From assembly GCA_936450465.1 (NCBI GenBank), contig OW388298.1, positions 4,820,035 through 4,884,034 of the forward strand: a stretch of 64,000 nt of DNA. Direction: 5' to 3'. Source of the DNA: Gibbula magus (Eukaryota; Mollusca; Gastropoda; Trochida; Trochidae). Of this stretch, positions 1-11,490 are shown one piece after another (within the stretch, counting starts at the first letter, position 1; each line of letters opens with the position of its first letter). Both the position numbers and the translations under genes were made by a program. The notes under the pieces were generated by a model. That model did no database searches. It had not been told where the DNA came from and saw only the letters and a program-made list of their open reading frames with translations.

Positions 1-896
1 CCGGGAAAGCCACATGTACGAAAATAAGGTTAATACAGCTTAGCGTTCCCGGCAATGAGAAAGTTTTGTGATCGTATAATTAGTGTGGCTCTCCCGGCAA
101 TTGTCGGGAGTGCTGGTCAATGTGAAATTACGGTATATAATAAACTATTTTTTTTGGCAGTCTTTTTATTCTATATTACCATATTGTAGGAAGGCACAGG
201 GCAGCAGAGTTTCATATTTAATTGTTGTTTTCACCCCATACTGGGCCATAGCAACATATTTTATTTCATGTAATGTACACGTACGGGTGTCATGTTGAGT
301 ATGTTGTATAGTCAGATGTAATTTTACCGAATACTGGACGTTGCTGAGAATCATCATTTTAATGCTAACCACTTCAGAATGGTGACAACTATAAAGTTGA
401 AAAGTCGAGATTTTTTAAATCGAGACCTAAAGAAAAACTATTACGACACTTTATTTAAAACTAAACAAACAAGATTCGCTCCGTATTCACTTTAAAACAA
501 GCACATTATCTATCAATGGGTGGCGCTAATTTGATAAACGGTAATCATCCCGCAATCAATCGTGGCTTTCGCGGCAACGAGGCGTTTAAATGACGTGTGG
601 CCCTCGCGACAATCTGTAGTTTTCCAGTGTGGCTTTCCCGAGCAGATAACCTTTCTAAGTAGCCAAACTTTTGATAAGGCCCAACTCAATGCTTTGACTT
701 TATGTTAATACTTATAGAAGCCATGTCATTCTTAAGAAAATCGAGATACACGTACATAACGTACAAAGAACCTAATATATGGACACTATATTCCGAGATT
801 ATATAGACGTTTGAAGTACACTCAACATTTGCATTATTATGAGCATTTATGTAGAGTTTGCACCTTGAAAGTCAATATGTTGGTTTCTTGTGCAAG
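1..896. other. Intergenic DNA with scattered GTGGCTTTCCCGG motifs
   Basis: No coding region is convincing here. A short motif close to GTGGCTTTCCCGGCAA recurs near 1-18 (reverse), 85-105, 562-580, 597-615 and 627-648. The rest is AT-rich. The motif copies may be remnants of a decayed repeat, and no function is assigned. Confidence 0.4.
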
Positions 897-1530
897 CTAT
901 ACTATGTAGATGAATTGTAATCTCAACAAGGTGACGTACATACTATATATATCTACTGAACAGCTAGTCCACTGAAACAATTTCGTAATTACTGATAACG
1001 TTGTATTGAGCAAATGTATAACATCAGAGCATTCAAATTGTGTTGACATGATGTTAATAACGTGATGGACAGCATGTAGACATAACGATAAGTCAACACT
1101 TGTGTAGAACTTCTGCATAGCATTATCTTGTGTCATAGTCATTCTTTTCGGAAAATAGCCACATTTCTTTTCAGATGATAAGGGGCCCATTCTGCTTTTA
1201 AATGCAATTGGAACTTGTGCAAACACTCCCATGAAGTTGTTTGATGCAAAACCCCTATCTTTGCTGATGTTGATTTGACATGATTGCGTCATTTTGAATT
1301 TCATTCAGAATGGTTATATGGGTCTCAGTTTGATAAAACTTCAAGGTATTGCATTCCTTGTCGGTACCAAGGTGTTCCACGAGCACATTTACAGTCATTG
1401 CAAACTGTACGGCATGCAGTAGGTCAATATCCCAGTTTCCGAACATTTCACGTTTATTTTGCAAAGCATTGACTTCTTGAACAAGATTGGGTCCTTTTCA
1501 CAGAGCAAGTATCGGATAACAGGCAGATCA
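897..1530 (-). pseudogene. Coding-like remnant of unknown family, frameshifted
   Basis: Two overlapping minus-strand reading frames (1464 to 1255 and 1304 to 897) have the mixed composition of real protein rather than low-complexity noise. The first can be read further upstream to a stop near 1495, and the second continues where the first ends, which suggests one reading frame broken by a shift near 1260-1300. Readable stretches include GNWDIDLLHAVQFAM and YFPKRMTMTQDNAM. I do not recognise the family. No splice sites were identified. It could also be a chance pair of open frames. Confidence 0.25.
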
Positions 1531-4060
1531 TGTTACTATGACAACATGTGACGTGCATTTTCGCGAACTGATACCATTTGACTTTGCAATGGTAACCATC
1601 TATACTCTACATAGCTCGACATGTTATCTGACATTTACTAATGATATGACAAACCATAGGCTGATATGCAAACAGAAACTATATATAATCATTTAAACTC
1701 GCGTTTCTTTTGCTGTCCAGTTCAGTTCATATTAGTAGATATGTATTATAAAAATTTGAATATTTATTTCACATATTTATAAATTTGCTTTATAGTGTGT
1801 CATGTCATTAATACAGGTCAATACAGGTATTTTGATGATATGGCGATTTAACCATTAGAGCTAAAGTACTCACATAAGTTAAAATAAAATGGTTTCCGGC
1901 GTTTAGTTCTTTACTTGATTACGATATGTGAATCCACTGAATTCTGAATATATACGCTTTTGGTTGAATAATCTTATATCCGAAATACTTATTTATAGAT
2001 AAAATGTAAAAATAATGCATATGGACAAAACATTAACAAATTTGCTTTAAACAGCCATTGGACATTTTTAGGAATAGTTATTTGGCCTTCATGCGAAAGA
2101 CCTGATGTTCTGATTGAAATACAAATAATTTCACTTGACTTTCATTCTCTAACGCCAAATGTATGCTAATTAAATAAAGACTAACAACAGCAGTTTGAAT
2201 GTGCAGAGGCCGAATTTATACGTCTCATATAAGTACACAGGAGTCATATGACCTATTACACATTACCAACCCACATCTAACTGTTTATCTATTAAAGGTA
2301 AGTTTCCAAACTTACATTTAACCAATCAACCCGCATCTTTGTCCAGTTTTCTATCATAAATCGCGACTTTCACCTTTATAATATCACTTTACTAAATGAA
2401 CTAGCCTTAAATTGATAATGTTCATCAGCAATCAATCCGCACTTTTCGATAAAATAACTCCATTTATTGCTTTTGACATAATGTGACTCCAACAACATTC
2501 TCAATGGGGTTTAAAAGGGACACTCAGTGGTATTGTAGTATTTCATCAAGAAGTATTGACTGTTATTGAAAATAAACTAAACATAAAAAAAATAAAAAAT
2601 TAAAGCGCCAATCACAAACTGATATTAATAAAGAGAATTATTTTGTTATAATGATTGACAGTCAATGTCCGCAATTATTATTGTGATGAACGTCACACCA
2701 AAAATATGATAAAATCCTTTTTCACGACAAAAATAACTGTTGAATCATGATGATACGGGAAAATTACCAACGCTCGGATAACCCAAAGTACATGGGAATT
2801 GAAACACGTTTGACAGAAAAGTTAGCAACGAATAGAAGCTGTTCGTCCTGTACATTTGTTCCTTAATTTTCCTATTCAATGTGTTATTTAGAATAATTAT
2901 TTTCCTAAAAAGAGCTTTCGGTTATTGAATTATATTTCTAAAACAATGAACTGCATACGATCCACTCTCTGGTTGTTCCGTATTAATCAATTTGCAAATT
3001 GATGTGTTTTGATTGAAGTATTGAAGACAAGCACTACCGCCAGAGTTTACACGTCTCATATTTATCAAGTACATTTACTTTTCACTTTCGGAATGAGTGA
3101 TACCATATTGATGATATTATGTCGACATGCCCTTTCAAAAGGGAAGGAATTATAGAGCAATGGAATACATAAATAGGCAGTTTTGCTTGAATGCGTGTAA
3201 AATAAGTGATAAAAAGTTAGGGTCTAATTTACCATCCGTAAAACATATTGTGCAAGCCCGAATTACCTTGTTTCGACTTAATATCATAATCTATTAGTCA
3301 ACGACTGCGTTTGTATGTCACTCGGAATAATGTTAATGAATATCATTTATAACATGCAAAATGGAATATATGTGCTAAATGATTGAGCGGTACAGTCTGA
3401 GTTGAGGTTTGTTAGTTCATGTGGATCAAGATATAACTACATACTATATGCTATATACTTCGATATTTCAACACATCAAAATAGCTGATAGATCAGATAG
3501 ATCGTTAATTATTGTAGAATATTTTCAAAATAGGTAAAGAAGTGGCGAAGTAGTGAAGACGCAAAATGGCTTGAACTTCTAAATTTAGTAAAAAATATTC
3601 TATATATTCGAATGTTTAAAGGTTGCTTTAAAAGCAAATGCAGACAATATCTTGGTTTTGCCACATAAACCAAACAACATATTCATAGAGATAATATTAC
3701 TGAAATTTAGAGCCCAACATTGAAAACCTTTTTTCTGCTAATCTTAATTGAAAACTATAAGTTTAAGTAAAATGTTATTATTCTACTAGTATAATACTGT
3801 TATCCACTGCTGAATTATATTTACATATTGCTAAGTTCTAAATTAACAATATCCACCCCTTGCTACAATATTGGTGTTACTTCTATTAACACATATCATT
3901 GATTAAAAACTGCGAACTCTGTGTATTGTCATGACTCATTAATGTGATGATAATAATATGTACGTATTACGTACATGGCGCTTACATGTAGCTTACATTC
4001 GGATATGTATTGAAAGTTACACAATCGTCCATTGTGTTGTTATGGGTCACATTTGCCAGA
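1531..4060. other. AT-rich intergenic DNA
   Basis: About 2.5 kb with no coding region, tandem array or element end that I can support on either strand. Stop codons are dense in all frames. Confidence 0.5.
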
Positions 4061-4065
4061 TGTTA

Positions 4066-4354
4066 TAGATTGTGTCATTTTATCGAGAAGTACTGACTGT
4101 TGCCATTTTGATGACAGTCGACTCTGTATATCGATAATATAAAGGTAAAAGTAGCGATTTCTGATCGAAAACCGGACAATATGCCACGTCAATTGGTCAA
4201 ACGTAATTCTGGAAATTTATTTACAACAGACAAATAGACAACTTTGGGTTAATATTGTTTAGTAGGTCTTATAACTACCGTGTTCGTAACGTGTACGTGG
4301 GACGTGAATATATAGTTTCGGTTTTACACATGTATAATGATGCTGCTCGATTTT
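4066..4354 (+). repeat. Dispersed repeat, copy 1 of 2
   Basis: This stretch is clearly similar, with small gaps, to 5480-5770. Both copies carry GAGAAGTAC, then GATTTCTGATCGAAAACCGG, then ACTCGATTTTAA-like ends. In this copy the homology stops exactly where the inverted-repeat element at 4355 begins. Confidence 0.6.
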
Positions 4355-4713
4355 AAAGGGGCAGTAGCACGTTTTTTCGCTCAAATAAGTCGATGAAACG
4401 TATTTGAAAAATAATGTCAACAATAGTAAGACATCCTTCTCTCTTCGGAAAATCAAGTTAAAAATGAGTGTACATGGTTCCGTAAAGGCCATGGGAATCG
4501 TTTTTGTCATTCAAAATAATAAAATGTGTTCACAATAAAATGGCCGCCATGCAATTTTGGCTTTATACGCAAGACCGTTATTACCACTACGGATAATTGG
4601 TTTGTGTAATACGATGTTTTACCCTCTAAAGTAAATATAAATGACATAAATCATCATTATGAATGGGAACTTTGAAAAAATAAAATTTGCAAAAAACGTG
4701 CTACAGCCCCTTT
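4355..4713. mobile_element. MITE of about 359 bp, copy 1
   Basis: The ends are inverted: AAAGGGGCAGTAGCACGTTT on the left, and AAACGTGCTACAGCCCCTTT on the right, which is nearly its reverse complement. A second copy lies at 18341-18697 with the same ends and high similarity throughout. There is no coding capacity. The target duplication is not clear. The short size and terminal inverted repeats are typical of a non-autonomous DNA transposon, and the superfamily is not determined. Confidence 0.75.
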
Positions 4714-5250
4714 CCCGACGCCAAGGGCATACTCCACAAACAAAGCCGAGGACCAGGTTTTGATCTTACTTATGAACCGACAGAAATTATGATTTAGATA
4801 TAATTTCAATATTTTGTCTTCACGTGGCTTCATTGGTATATACTGACGCGAATCGCTCAATGCGCGGGAAGCACATCCGCGAATCACTGCTAAATACGCG
4901 GGAAGCACATCCGCACGAAACGCACGTGCTTCAGCCCAGTTATAACAATGAGACCACGCGAGTCAAGGCAGTCTAGAGAATTCCACTGACAAGAACCGCT
5001 GAACGAAATGGACGCCGGCGACGAAGAAGACATTTTTATAACACAATCTGATAATTTTGATATTGGGTACTTTTATGGTTTCAATGTATTTACTCCTGGG
5101 AGTTCAACTGCTATGAGAAGAGCACACCCGCGCCTTGCACGTGCTTTGAGCTCGCTACCCACGCCGTGCACGTGAGCTGCATGCGCTATCTGCCTCGTGG
5201 AGTTCACATGATTGTCACTGTGGAAAATACATCATTGTTCTCGTGGGCCT
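4714..5250. other. Intergenic DNA with a short direct repeat
   Basis: A direct repeat of roughly 40 bp containing CGCGGGAAGCACATCCGC occurs twice at 4862-4915. It is somewhat richer in G+C than its surroundings. No gene is recognised. Confidence 0.4.
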
Positions 5251-5251
5251 T

Positions 5252-5325
5252 TATAGCCGAGTTGTCAAAGGCGTCAGTTTAGTAAGCGGGTGGTGCAGGG
5301 TTCGAAACCAGGCATTCAAAGCTTA
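5252..5325 (+). repeat. tRNA-like (Leu-like) fragment, probably a SINE head or tRNA pseudogene
   Basis: A run reading GCCGAGTTGTCAAAGGCG, then TTTAGTAAG, then GGGTTCGAAACC resembles the D-arm, anticodon and T-arm of a leucine-type tRNA, including a B-box (GGTTCGAAACC). The acceptor stem does not pair convincingly, so this is not called as a working tRNA. Confidence 0.4.
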
Positions 5326-5479
5326 TGTTTGTGATTTGTGATTTGTCAAAAATGTGATATTTTGTGATGGTATTTATTCGAAGAAGGACTTTGAATCAAA
5401 GTATTTCAAAACGTGAAAACTTCCCAATCAAAATAAATTTCCGATAGATTCTAGAGTAAGCCCCGGGCATTCCTAGAGT

Positions 5480-5775
5480 ATCGAGAAGTACCAACTGTTA
5501 CCGAAAACAACCATTTTAATGATACTGGACTTAGTATATTGACGATATGAAGGTAAAAGTAGTGATTTCTGATCGAAAACCGGACAATGCACCGCTTGTG
5601 GCGCGCGCCACAGAGTCAAACGTAATTTTTGAATCTTATTTACACCAGACAAAACAACAAAATTTGGTTAATAATGTTCAATAGGTCATATAACTACTGT
5701 GCATGTAAATAGGACGTTCACTTTCGGTTTCTACACATGCATAATGATGTTACTCGATTTTAATTGGAAAATAGT
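5480..5775 (+). repeat. Dispersed repeat, copy 2 of 2 (no MITE)
   Basis: This is the paralogue of 4066-4354. It keeps the ACTCGATTTTAA junction but has no MITE after it, so it serves as an approximate empty-site comparison for the insertion at 4355. Confidence 0.55.
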
Positions 5776-5973
5776 AAATATGATATGTTTGGCGATTGGG
5801 GATGAATATGCAAGATAAGTGAATTTAATTGTATTGTAAACATCTCATATGGTGTGTTGGAACGTATTAAAGCCAAATAAAATTTTATGAAACACAATTG
5901 ATGCACCTTTAAAGCAATTCTGTATATTGCGATGTATTTCTTCTTTCAGTGGCATTTAGAAGTTGTTAAGATG

Positions 5974-6130
5974 ATGGAGAGCGAGTTCAAAGGATTTACA
6001 TCTTCTTTATTGCAGGCGTGTGGCGTTTCAGTGTAGATTCCTCATTTGCTTGATAACGGTGTCAGAATATACACAGAACGTCGCACGCCTGCAATAAAGA
6101 AGTTGTATATCCATAGAACTCGTTCTCGGA
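5974..6130. repeat. Foldback repeat with arms of about 45 bp
   Basis: The left arm, ending CTTTATTGCAGGCGTG (about 5977-6022), is matched in inverse by CACGCCTGCAATAAAG (about 6083-6127). Matches continue outward (GGAT/ATCC, GAGTTC/GAACTC). The loop is about 60 bp. The minus-strand open frame across it is a by-product of the foldback. Confidence 0.65.
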
Positions 6131-6730
6131 CAAGTATTGTTCATAGCCAAAACAACGTTTACATTTCTGTAAAATTGAAGTTTGGAATCTTTTGAAATAG
6201 TTTGCAACCACTTTTGATTATCAATACATGTACATATACATTCAGGTTTCAGATAATTATATTGATTCGGGTGTATTTCCCTCATCCAAGTTTAAATTGA
6301 AGGGTTAAATAAAAAATGAAAAACATTTGGGAGTATTTCATCACCTTCAAGATTTTGGTTTGTGAGACAATTTACTCTCCATCTGCTTTATTAATGATAT
6401 GAACAGTAAAATGTTATTATAGTAACGCTGTTTATGGGCTTGTTGTGAAAGAAAGTGTTCTCCGAACATGGATAGTCGTAAATCTTCCCTGTCTCTCCTT
6501 TAAGGTCGCTATAAAAGAACTAATACAGCCAACATTCTGATTTTGCCACATTTACCCATAACTTTATTCATAAAGAAGATTATTGACATCTAGAGCCCAG
6601 CATTGATACCTATTCCCACTTATCTACTTTGAAAAGTATAAGCATGTCTCTTTACAACGAAATAAAACATGTGAAAAGCTGCCCATGGTTCAGAAGATAT
6701 GAAGTACGAAACAAGGGTTCCGTTCCATAA

Positions 6731-6942
6731 CAGCGAGCGCTTATAATCGCTTATTGATCGCTCAATGTAGTGCTCAAGTAGCGCTCAAGTAGCGCTCATT
6801 CTCTCTTGAACGACACAGTGCAAATTCCTCGATGTTTGCTCGCCTTGCTACGTAGCGCTACATTGATCAATCGCGTTCAAGAGAGTTTTAAAAGTAATCG
6901 CTAATTGAGCGATTACTTTGAAACCTCTCTTGAACACGGCCA
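6731..6942. repeat. Palindrome-rich short element, copy 1
   Basis: About 210 bp of nested inverted repeats, including GTAATCGCT-AATTG-AGCGATTAC and several AGCGCT/TCAAGTAGCGCTC units, ending CCTCTCTTGAACACGGCC. A second copy lies at 46134-46346 with the same order of motifs and the same right end. It has the look of a MITE and no coding capacity. Confidence 0.65.
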
Positions 6943-7147
6943 AGGTGTGGTACCGTTATAACTTGCCGACTTAGTTGATCAAACAACTGGCATATTTTTG
7001 TTGAAACACTAGTGATTAATGACAATGATGAAACAATGATTATTTATCAAACTATCTTTGTTTTGATATCAATATGGATTTCTTTTTACAAGATTCAAAT
7101 CTTTGTTTCCTTATTATTCTATTTTTGATTGCTATGCAGGATGAAAG

Positions 7148-7731
7148 AGTTTCCACCGCGCGGTGAAAAGGGTTTCCACCGCGCGGTGGAAAGGGTTCTC
7201 ACCGCGGTGGAAAGGGTTTGCACCGCGGTGGAAAGGGTTCTCACCGCGGTGGAAAGGGTTCTCACCGCGGTGGAAAGGGTTTACACCGCGGTGGAAAGGG
7301 TTTACACCGCGGTGAGAAGGGTTAACACCGCGGTGGAAAGGGTTTGCACCGCGGTGAGAAGGGTTTACACCGCGGTGGAAAGGGTTTTCTTCGCGGTGAG
7401 AATAGTTTACACCGCGGTGGAAAGGGTTTGCACCGCGGTGAGAATAGTTTGCACCGCGGTGGAAAGGGTTTGCACCGCGGTGGAAAGGGTTTACACCGCG
7501 GTGAAAAGGGTTTGCACCGCGGTGGAAAGGGTTTGCACCGCGGTGAGAAGGGTTTGCACCGCGGTGAGAAGGGTTTGCACCGCGGTGAAAAGGGTTTGCA
7601 CCGCGGTGGAAAGGGTTTGCACCGCGGTGAGAAGGGTTTCCACCGCGGCGGGAAGGGTTTGCACCGCGGTGGGAAGGGTTTGCACCGCGGTGGAAAGGGT
7701 TTTCACCGCGGTGAGAAGGGTTTCCACCTCA
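7148..7731 (+). repeat. GC-rich 21-bp minisatellite, about 28 units
   Basis: The unit is close to GTTTGCACCGCGGTGGAAAG plus one base, and each unit centres on the palindrome ACCGCGGT. The period of 21 is a multiple of three, so several frames on both strands stay open (for example repeated TAVERVC on + and LxTAVQT on -). Those frames are a consequence of the repeat. Units differ mainly at GGTGGAA versus GGTGAGAA. It stands out sharply from the AT-rich flanks. No start context, splice site or homologous domain supports a protein. Confidence 0.9.
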
Positions 7732-7879
7732 GCTAGTTTTTTGGCATTTGCAATTTCGAGAAAATTCCATTTGTAAAGAAGTCTTTTAAAATTTATTATG
7801 ATGTCCCTTTGGGCAGAGAAGGGTAGTTTCTTAGAATTTCATGAACCAGTTTTTTACTTTTCATTGTTAGTATTTCGTG

Positions 7880-7975
7880 TTTCATTTTGAGTTTTTCTAG
7901 TTTCATTTTGAGTATTTTGTGTTTCATTTGGAGTTTTTCGTGTTTCAATTTGAGTTTATCGTGTTTTCTTCTAGG
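7880..7975 (+). repeat. Second 21-22 bp tandem repeat (T-rich)
   Basis: Four to five imperfect units of a TTTCATTTTGAGTTTTTCGTG-like sequence. The period is close to that of the GC-rich array just upstream, but the sequence is unrelated. Confidence 0.65.
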
Positions 7976-8059
7976 TTTTCCGTATTTTCAGTACAGTTTT
8001 CCGTGGTTTCGATGAGAGAAATACAATAAACTATAAAAAATACTTTATGTCCCCTATGG

Positions 8060-9970
8060 GCCACCGTATATTTTCCTGTATCACATATGCACTTATGCAA
8101 GTAAAAAAACAAGCCATGGGCTTTGTAGCTCACTCGAAATTGCATGATTTAATATCTCAAGGTGACGACTTAATGAGTGAATTGTTTAACAACTGCTTAA
8201 ATCAGGTTAAGAGATTTGTGTGTGTAATTACAACTGCTTCAAAGGATATGTCAACACAAAATTTCAGAATTCTAGTGCTTTTTGTTCATTTAAAGTAGTA
8301 AAAATAGAAATATGAGCTCTGTGGCTATCCTGCTGTATAGTGATCGATGTTGTTTACTAAAATAAATAGTCCAGATAAAACACAATAAAAGCCATACTTT
8401 TAAAACATAAAAGTATAGTACTATTCTAATACATGTTAATCAGTGTCAGTGCATGAGACCAACATGACTGGATCACATGGTTGAACTTGTCTAAATAATA
8501 ACAATCCTGCAATGATCAAGAGTAAATTCTCAAAGTAACCTAATATAATTCAATTAGATTCCCGAAATCATGATACATGATTTAAAACAGTCCAATCTTT
8601 GATGAAATTTATGACATATAATTGTGTCTTGGATTCTCTGACAGCATGACATCCATCCCACTGACAACCCATCCCTCCTCTCTTATAGTCTTTCTAACCT
8701 ACCCTCCTCACACAAATACAAACTCCCCTATGCCTACTACTCCATCTCAACACTTACGTAAGGACTGTCACCTGCTGTTATAGCTCATTATGAAATCTCC
8801 TCTTCCCAGCACTCAGGAGATAGAGACAGAGGGTGAGGGAGGGAGAGAAATGGAGAGGGGGGAGGAGGAAGTTTCCCAATAAACATACAAAATTTATGAA
8901 TATGTTATTTGTATTTAAAGTCTTTTGTGGGCAGGAATTTTGCTTTCGTCGTGTTGTCTGACTGATATTTTGCTAGAAACCGTACACAACACCAAATGCA
9001 TGACCCATCAGTACATGTGTTTATTGTTATATTTAGATATTTGAATCACAGTTCTGTACAATTTATAGTTTAATTACATTTCAAATAACACGTCAAATTT
9101 CAGTTTCTATTTATTAAAGGGATTTAACAGCTTCAAAATACATAGAAAACATGATTACATGTACGAGCTATCTCTTCACAACGGTGGGCAATCCTGTTAT
9201 TAGTAACATGTTTGCTTTCAGTACATGTGTCAATCATCTTGAATTAAATTATGGTGTTTCTAGAAGTTATTAAAACCAAACTCGCGTTGAAATAAGTTGA
9301 CAGAATAACAATAACAGCAATGATATTGTTCCCGTCCGCAATTACGCTCCTCGCTAGGAACAGTTTGCCGCTGTACACCTCGCTATTTCCGCTGTACGGT
9401 TATACACAGTGAGTAAAGCCTTGAAACAATAAACTTTCCTGTATTTTTCGTATCCACTCGTATACTTCGGTCTTTATCTTTAGTGTTTACACTTCCTTTT
9501 AATGATGATCGCCCCTTCCTGTTGAACTTCAAAAATGAAATATGATTCTCTAGTAAAGAGTTTTTGTCATTTTTATTTACTTCATGATATTCCACATGAC
9601 CTACAGACTTTTAGAAAGCAAATGAAATAAAGAAAATATGACATCAGAACCTCTAAAAGGTGCTTAAACAGCATAAATGGCCTAAATTTGACTAAAAAGG
9701 GAGGTTTTCAGGTACATTTTGTGTCAAAGCTTAAAAAAAAACCACACTACCATATATATTTGTTCATCGATTTCGGTAGGGGAACATGAACATTGTAACA
9801 TATCAAAAAAGGAAAAAAAGTTTAATACTAGAAATGTAGTATTTTAAACTTTTAAGCAGTTTTTTTCTCATTTTCCCATAGACTCCCATGTTAAAATTGT
9901 ACTTCACCCCACTATCTTACAGGCGTCATATCTCGAAAAAACATTATTTTTTTACATTACGTAAATTATT
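8060..9970. other. Intergenic DNA; purine-rich tract at about 8812-8872
   Basis: No supported gene. A GA-rich stretch (GAGATAGAGACAGAGGGTGA and following) lies at about 8812-8872, preceded by pyrimidine-rich DNA from 8640. A short GTTCC...GGAAC inverted repeat surrounds 9327-9362. Confidence 0.45.
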
Positions 9971-9974
9971 TCAG

Positions 9975-10953
9975 GAACCCATCCCCTTATTAAAAGGTTG
10001 AAGAGAGATGCAGTCCCCAGTCAGTTTGCATGGACTCCAGACAACAAAGTCTGTAAGAGAGAGAATTTCAAGAGCCCAAAGAAGATCATCAAATACAAGT
10101 CAGACTGAAGGAGATGAAGTTTTTTTCTCATCAGACATAGAAATTGGTATGGAAGTTGACATAACTGATGATGAAGGAAAGGAATGTCCACAGGAATCAC
10201 TGGAAGAAGCGGGATAACTCTTACTTACTGGAAGAAGCTATACATGTCATCAATACTAGCACACAGACGCCAAGAAAACCTTTATTTGGAATTGAGAGAT
10301 ATGTTGAGGACCCTAATGGTATACAGTTGTATTCAGGGTGTGACTCCTATGACAAATTTCAGCTTATTTTGCATTCTCTAGGACCTGCTGCTTATCACCT
10401 GAATTATTACACTCATGATGTGAAGAATGTGAATGTCAAGAATCAACTGTTCATGACTTTAGTTAAACATAGACAACACTGGAGCAATGCTGTTCTTGCG
10501 GATTTCTTTGAAGTGTCTGAAGGTACTGTTTCTAACATATTTGTGACATGGATTAATTTCATGTACCACCAGTGGAAAGAAGTAGGGTTCTGGCCTGATA
10601 GAGATTTAGTGAAGTTTTACAGCCCATCTGGATTTCAGTCATTATTTCCTCAAGCACGTGTGATTGTACATGGTACAGAATGTCCAATACAGAAACCAAG
10701 CAAGCCTTTGTTCCAGCAATCAAGTTTCTCTACATACAAGAATAAAAACAAATCCAAAGTCCATGTTGGGGGAAGCCCTGGGGGTCTTATTTCATTTGTG
10801 TCTACAGCATATGCAGGTTCAGCAAGTGACAGGCAGGTTGTTGAGAGAAGTGCTCTACTTCACATGTTACACCACAGCCTGAGCTATCTCAAAGGCTTGC
10901 TGCAGTTTAGCAAGCCACGCCAAATCGTTTACGCCCATAAAGAATTTGCCTGA
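9975..10953 (+). pseudogene. THAP-domain / DDE_Tnp_4-type transposase remnant
   Basis: The stretch follows a good splice acceptor (TTATTTCAG ending at 9974). The first frame contains KRLKRDAVPSQF, which matches the AVPTIF-type end of a THAP zinc finger. An acidic linker follows in a second frame (10008-10217). A third frame (open from 10165; ATG 10168-10953, 261 codons) carries a helix-turn-helix region (about residues 97-130, HWSNAVLADFFEVSEGTVSN) and the start of a DDE_Tnp_4-like nuclease. The usual first catalytic Asp of the D-x-TE motif is His (H168-G-T-E171), the second Asp survives (SASD221), and the C-terminal third of the catalytic core is missing. At least two frameshifts separate the parts. 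It is almost certainly inactive. Confidence 0.75.
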
Positions 10954-10989
10954 ACAGGATGTAAATCTTCTAAAAAATGATAACAAAAA

Positions 10990-11490
10990 TAGAGCCACTG
11001 ACTCTGTAGCTCAATAGGCATTAAACCATTAACTAAATAAATTTCAAAATGTAAGTTTTCCAGGAGAATTTATCACAGATACAACAAATTTGAAGTACTT
11101 GAGAAAAAAAGATGAATATAGTTTTTTTAGGTTGTGACCCGTGACCCCAAATAGGGTCATAGGGGTCACAAAATCTACAATTTAGAATCAACATGGGGGT
11201 TTGCACGCAATATTTCAGCTCTCTAGACCTGGTACTGGAGAAGATGAAAATAGGTTTTTAAGGCTGTGACCCCAGTGACTCCATTTGGGGTCACAGGGTC
11301 ACGAAATCTACAATTTAGAATCCCTAATCAGCTAAGGCATCTCCAGTCAACATTTCAGCTCTCTAGACCTTTTGGTACTGGTAAGAAGATGAAAAAAGGT
11401 TTAAGGTTATGACCCCTGTGACCCAATTTGGAGTCATTAGCCAAGGCATCTGCATACAACTTTTTAGCTCTCTAAACTCATTCAATGATG
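10990..11490 (+). mobile_element. Tandem-core element A (decayed, 3' end missing)
   Basis: The left end TAGAGCCACTGACTCTGTAGC at 10990 is the family 5' end. Three diverged core units follow, each with GGGGTCACAGGGTCACGAAATC, a CTACAATTTAGAATCCC-like box, and TTTCAGCTCTCTAGACC. No (ACGG)n or 3' end is seen, so the copy is truncated or decayed around 11490. Confidence 0.7.

Noticed and set aside
5252..5325. Functional tRNA-Leu gene
   Set aside because: The acceptor stem does not pair and the anticodon arm is irregular.
7129..7776. A 215-codon open frame of TAVERV-type repeats as a real protein
   Set aside because: It is created by a 21-bp tandem repeat that stays open in several frames on both strands; no start context, splice site or domain supports it.
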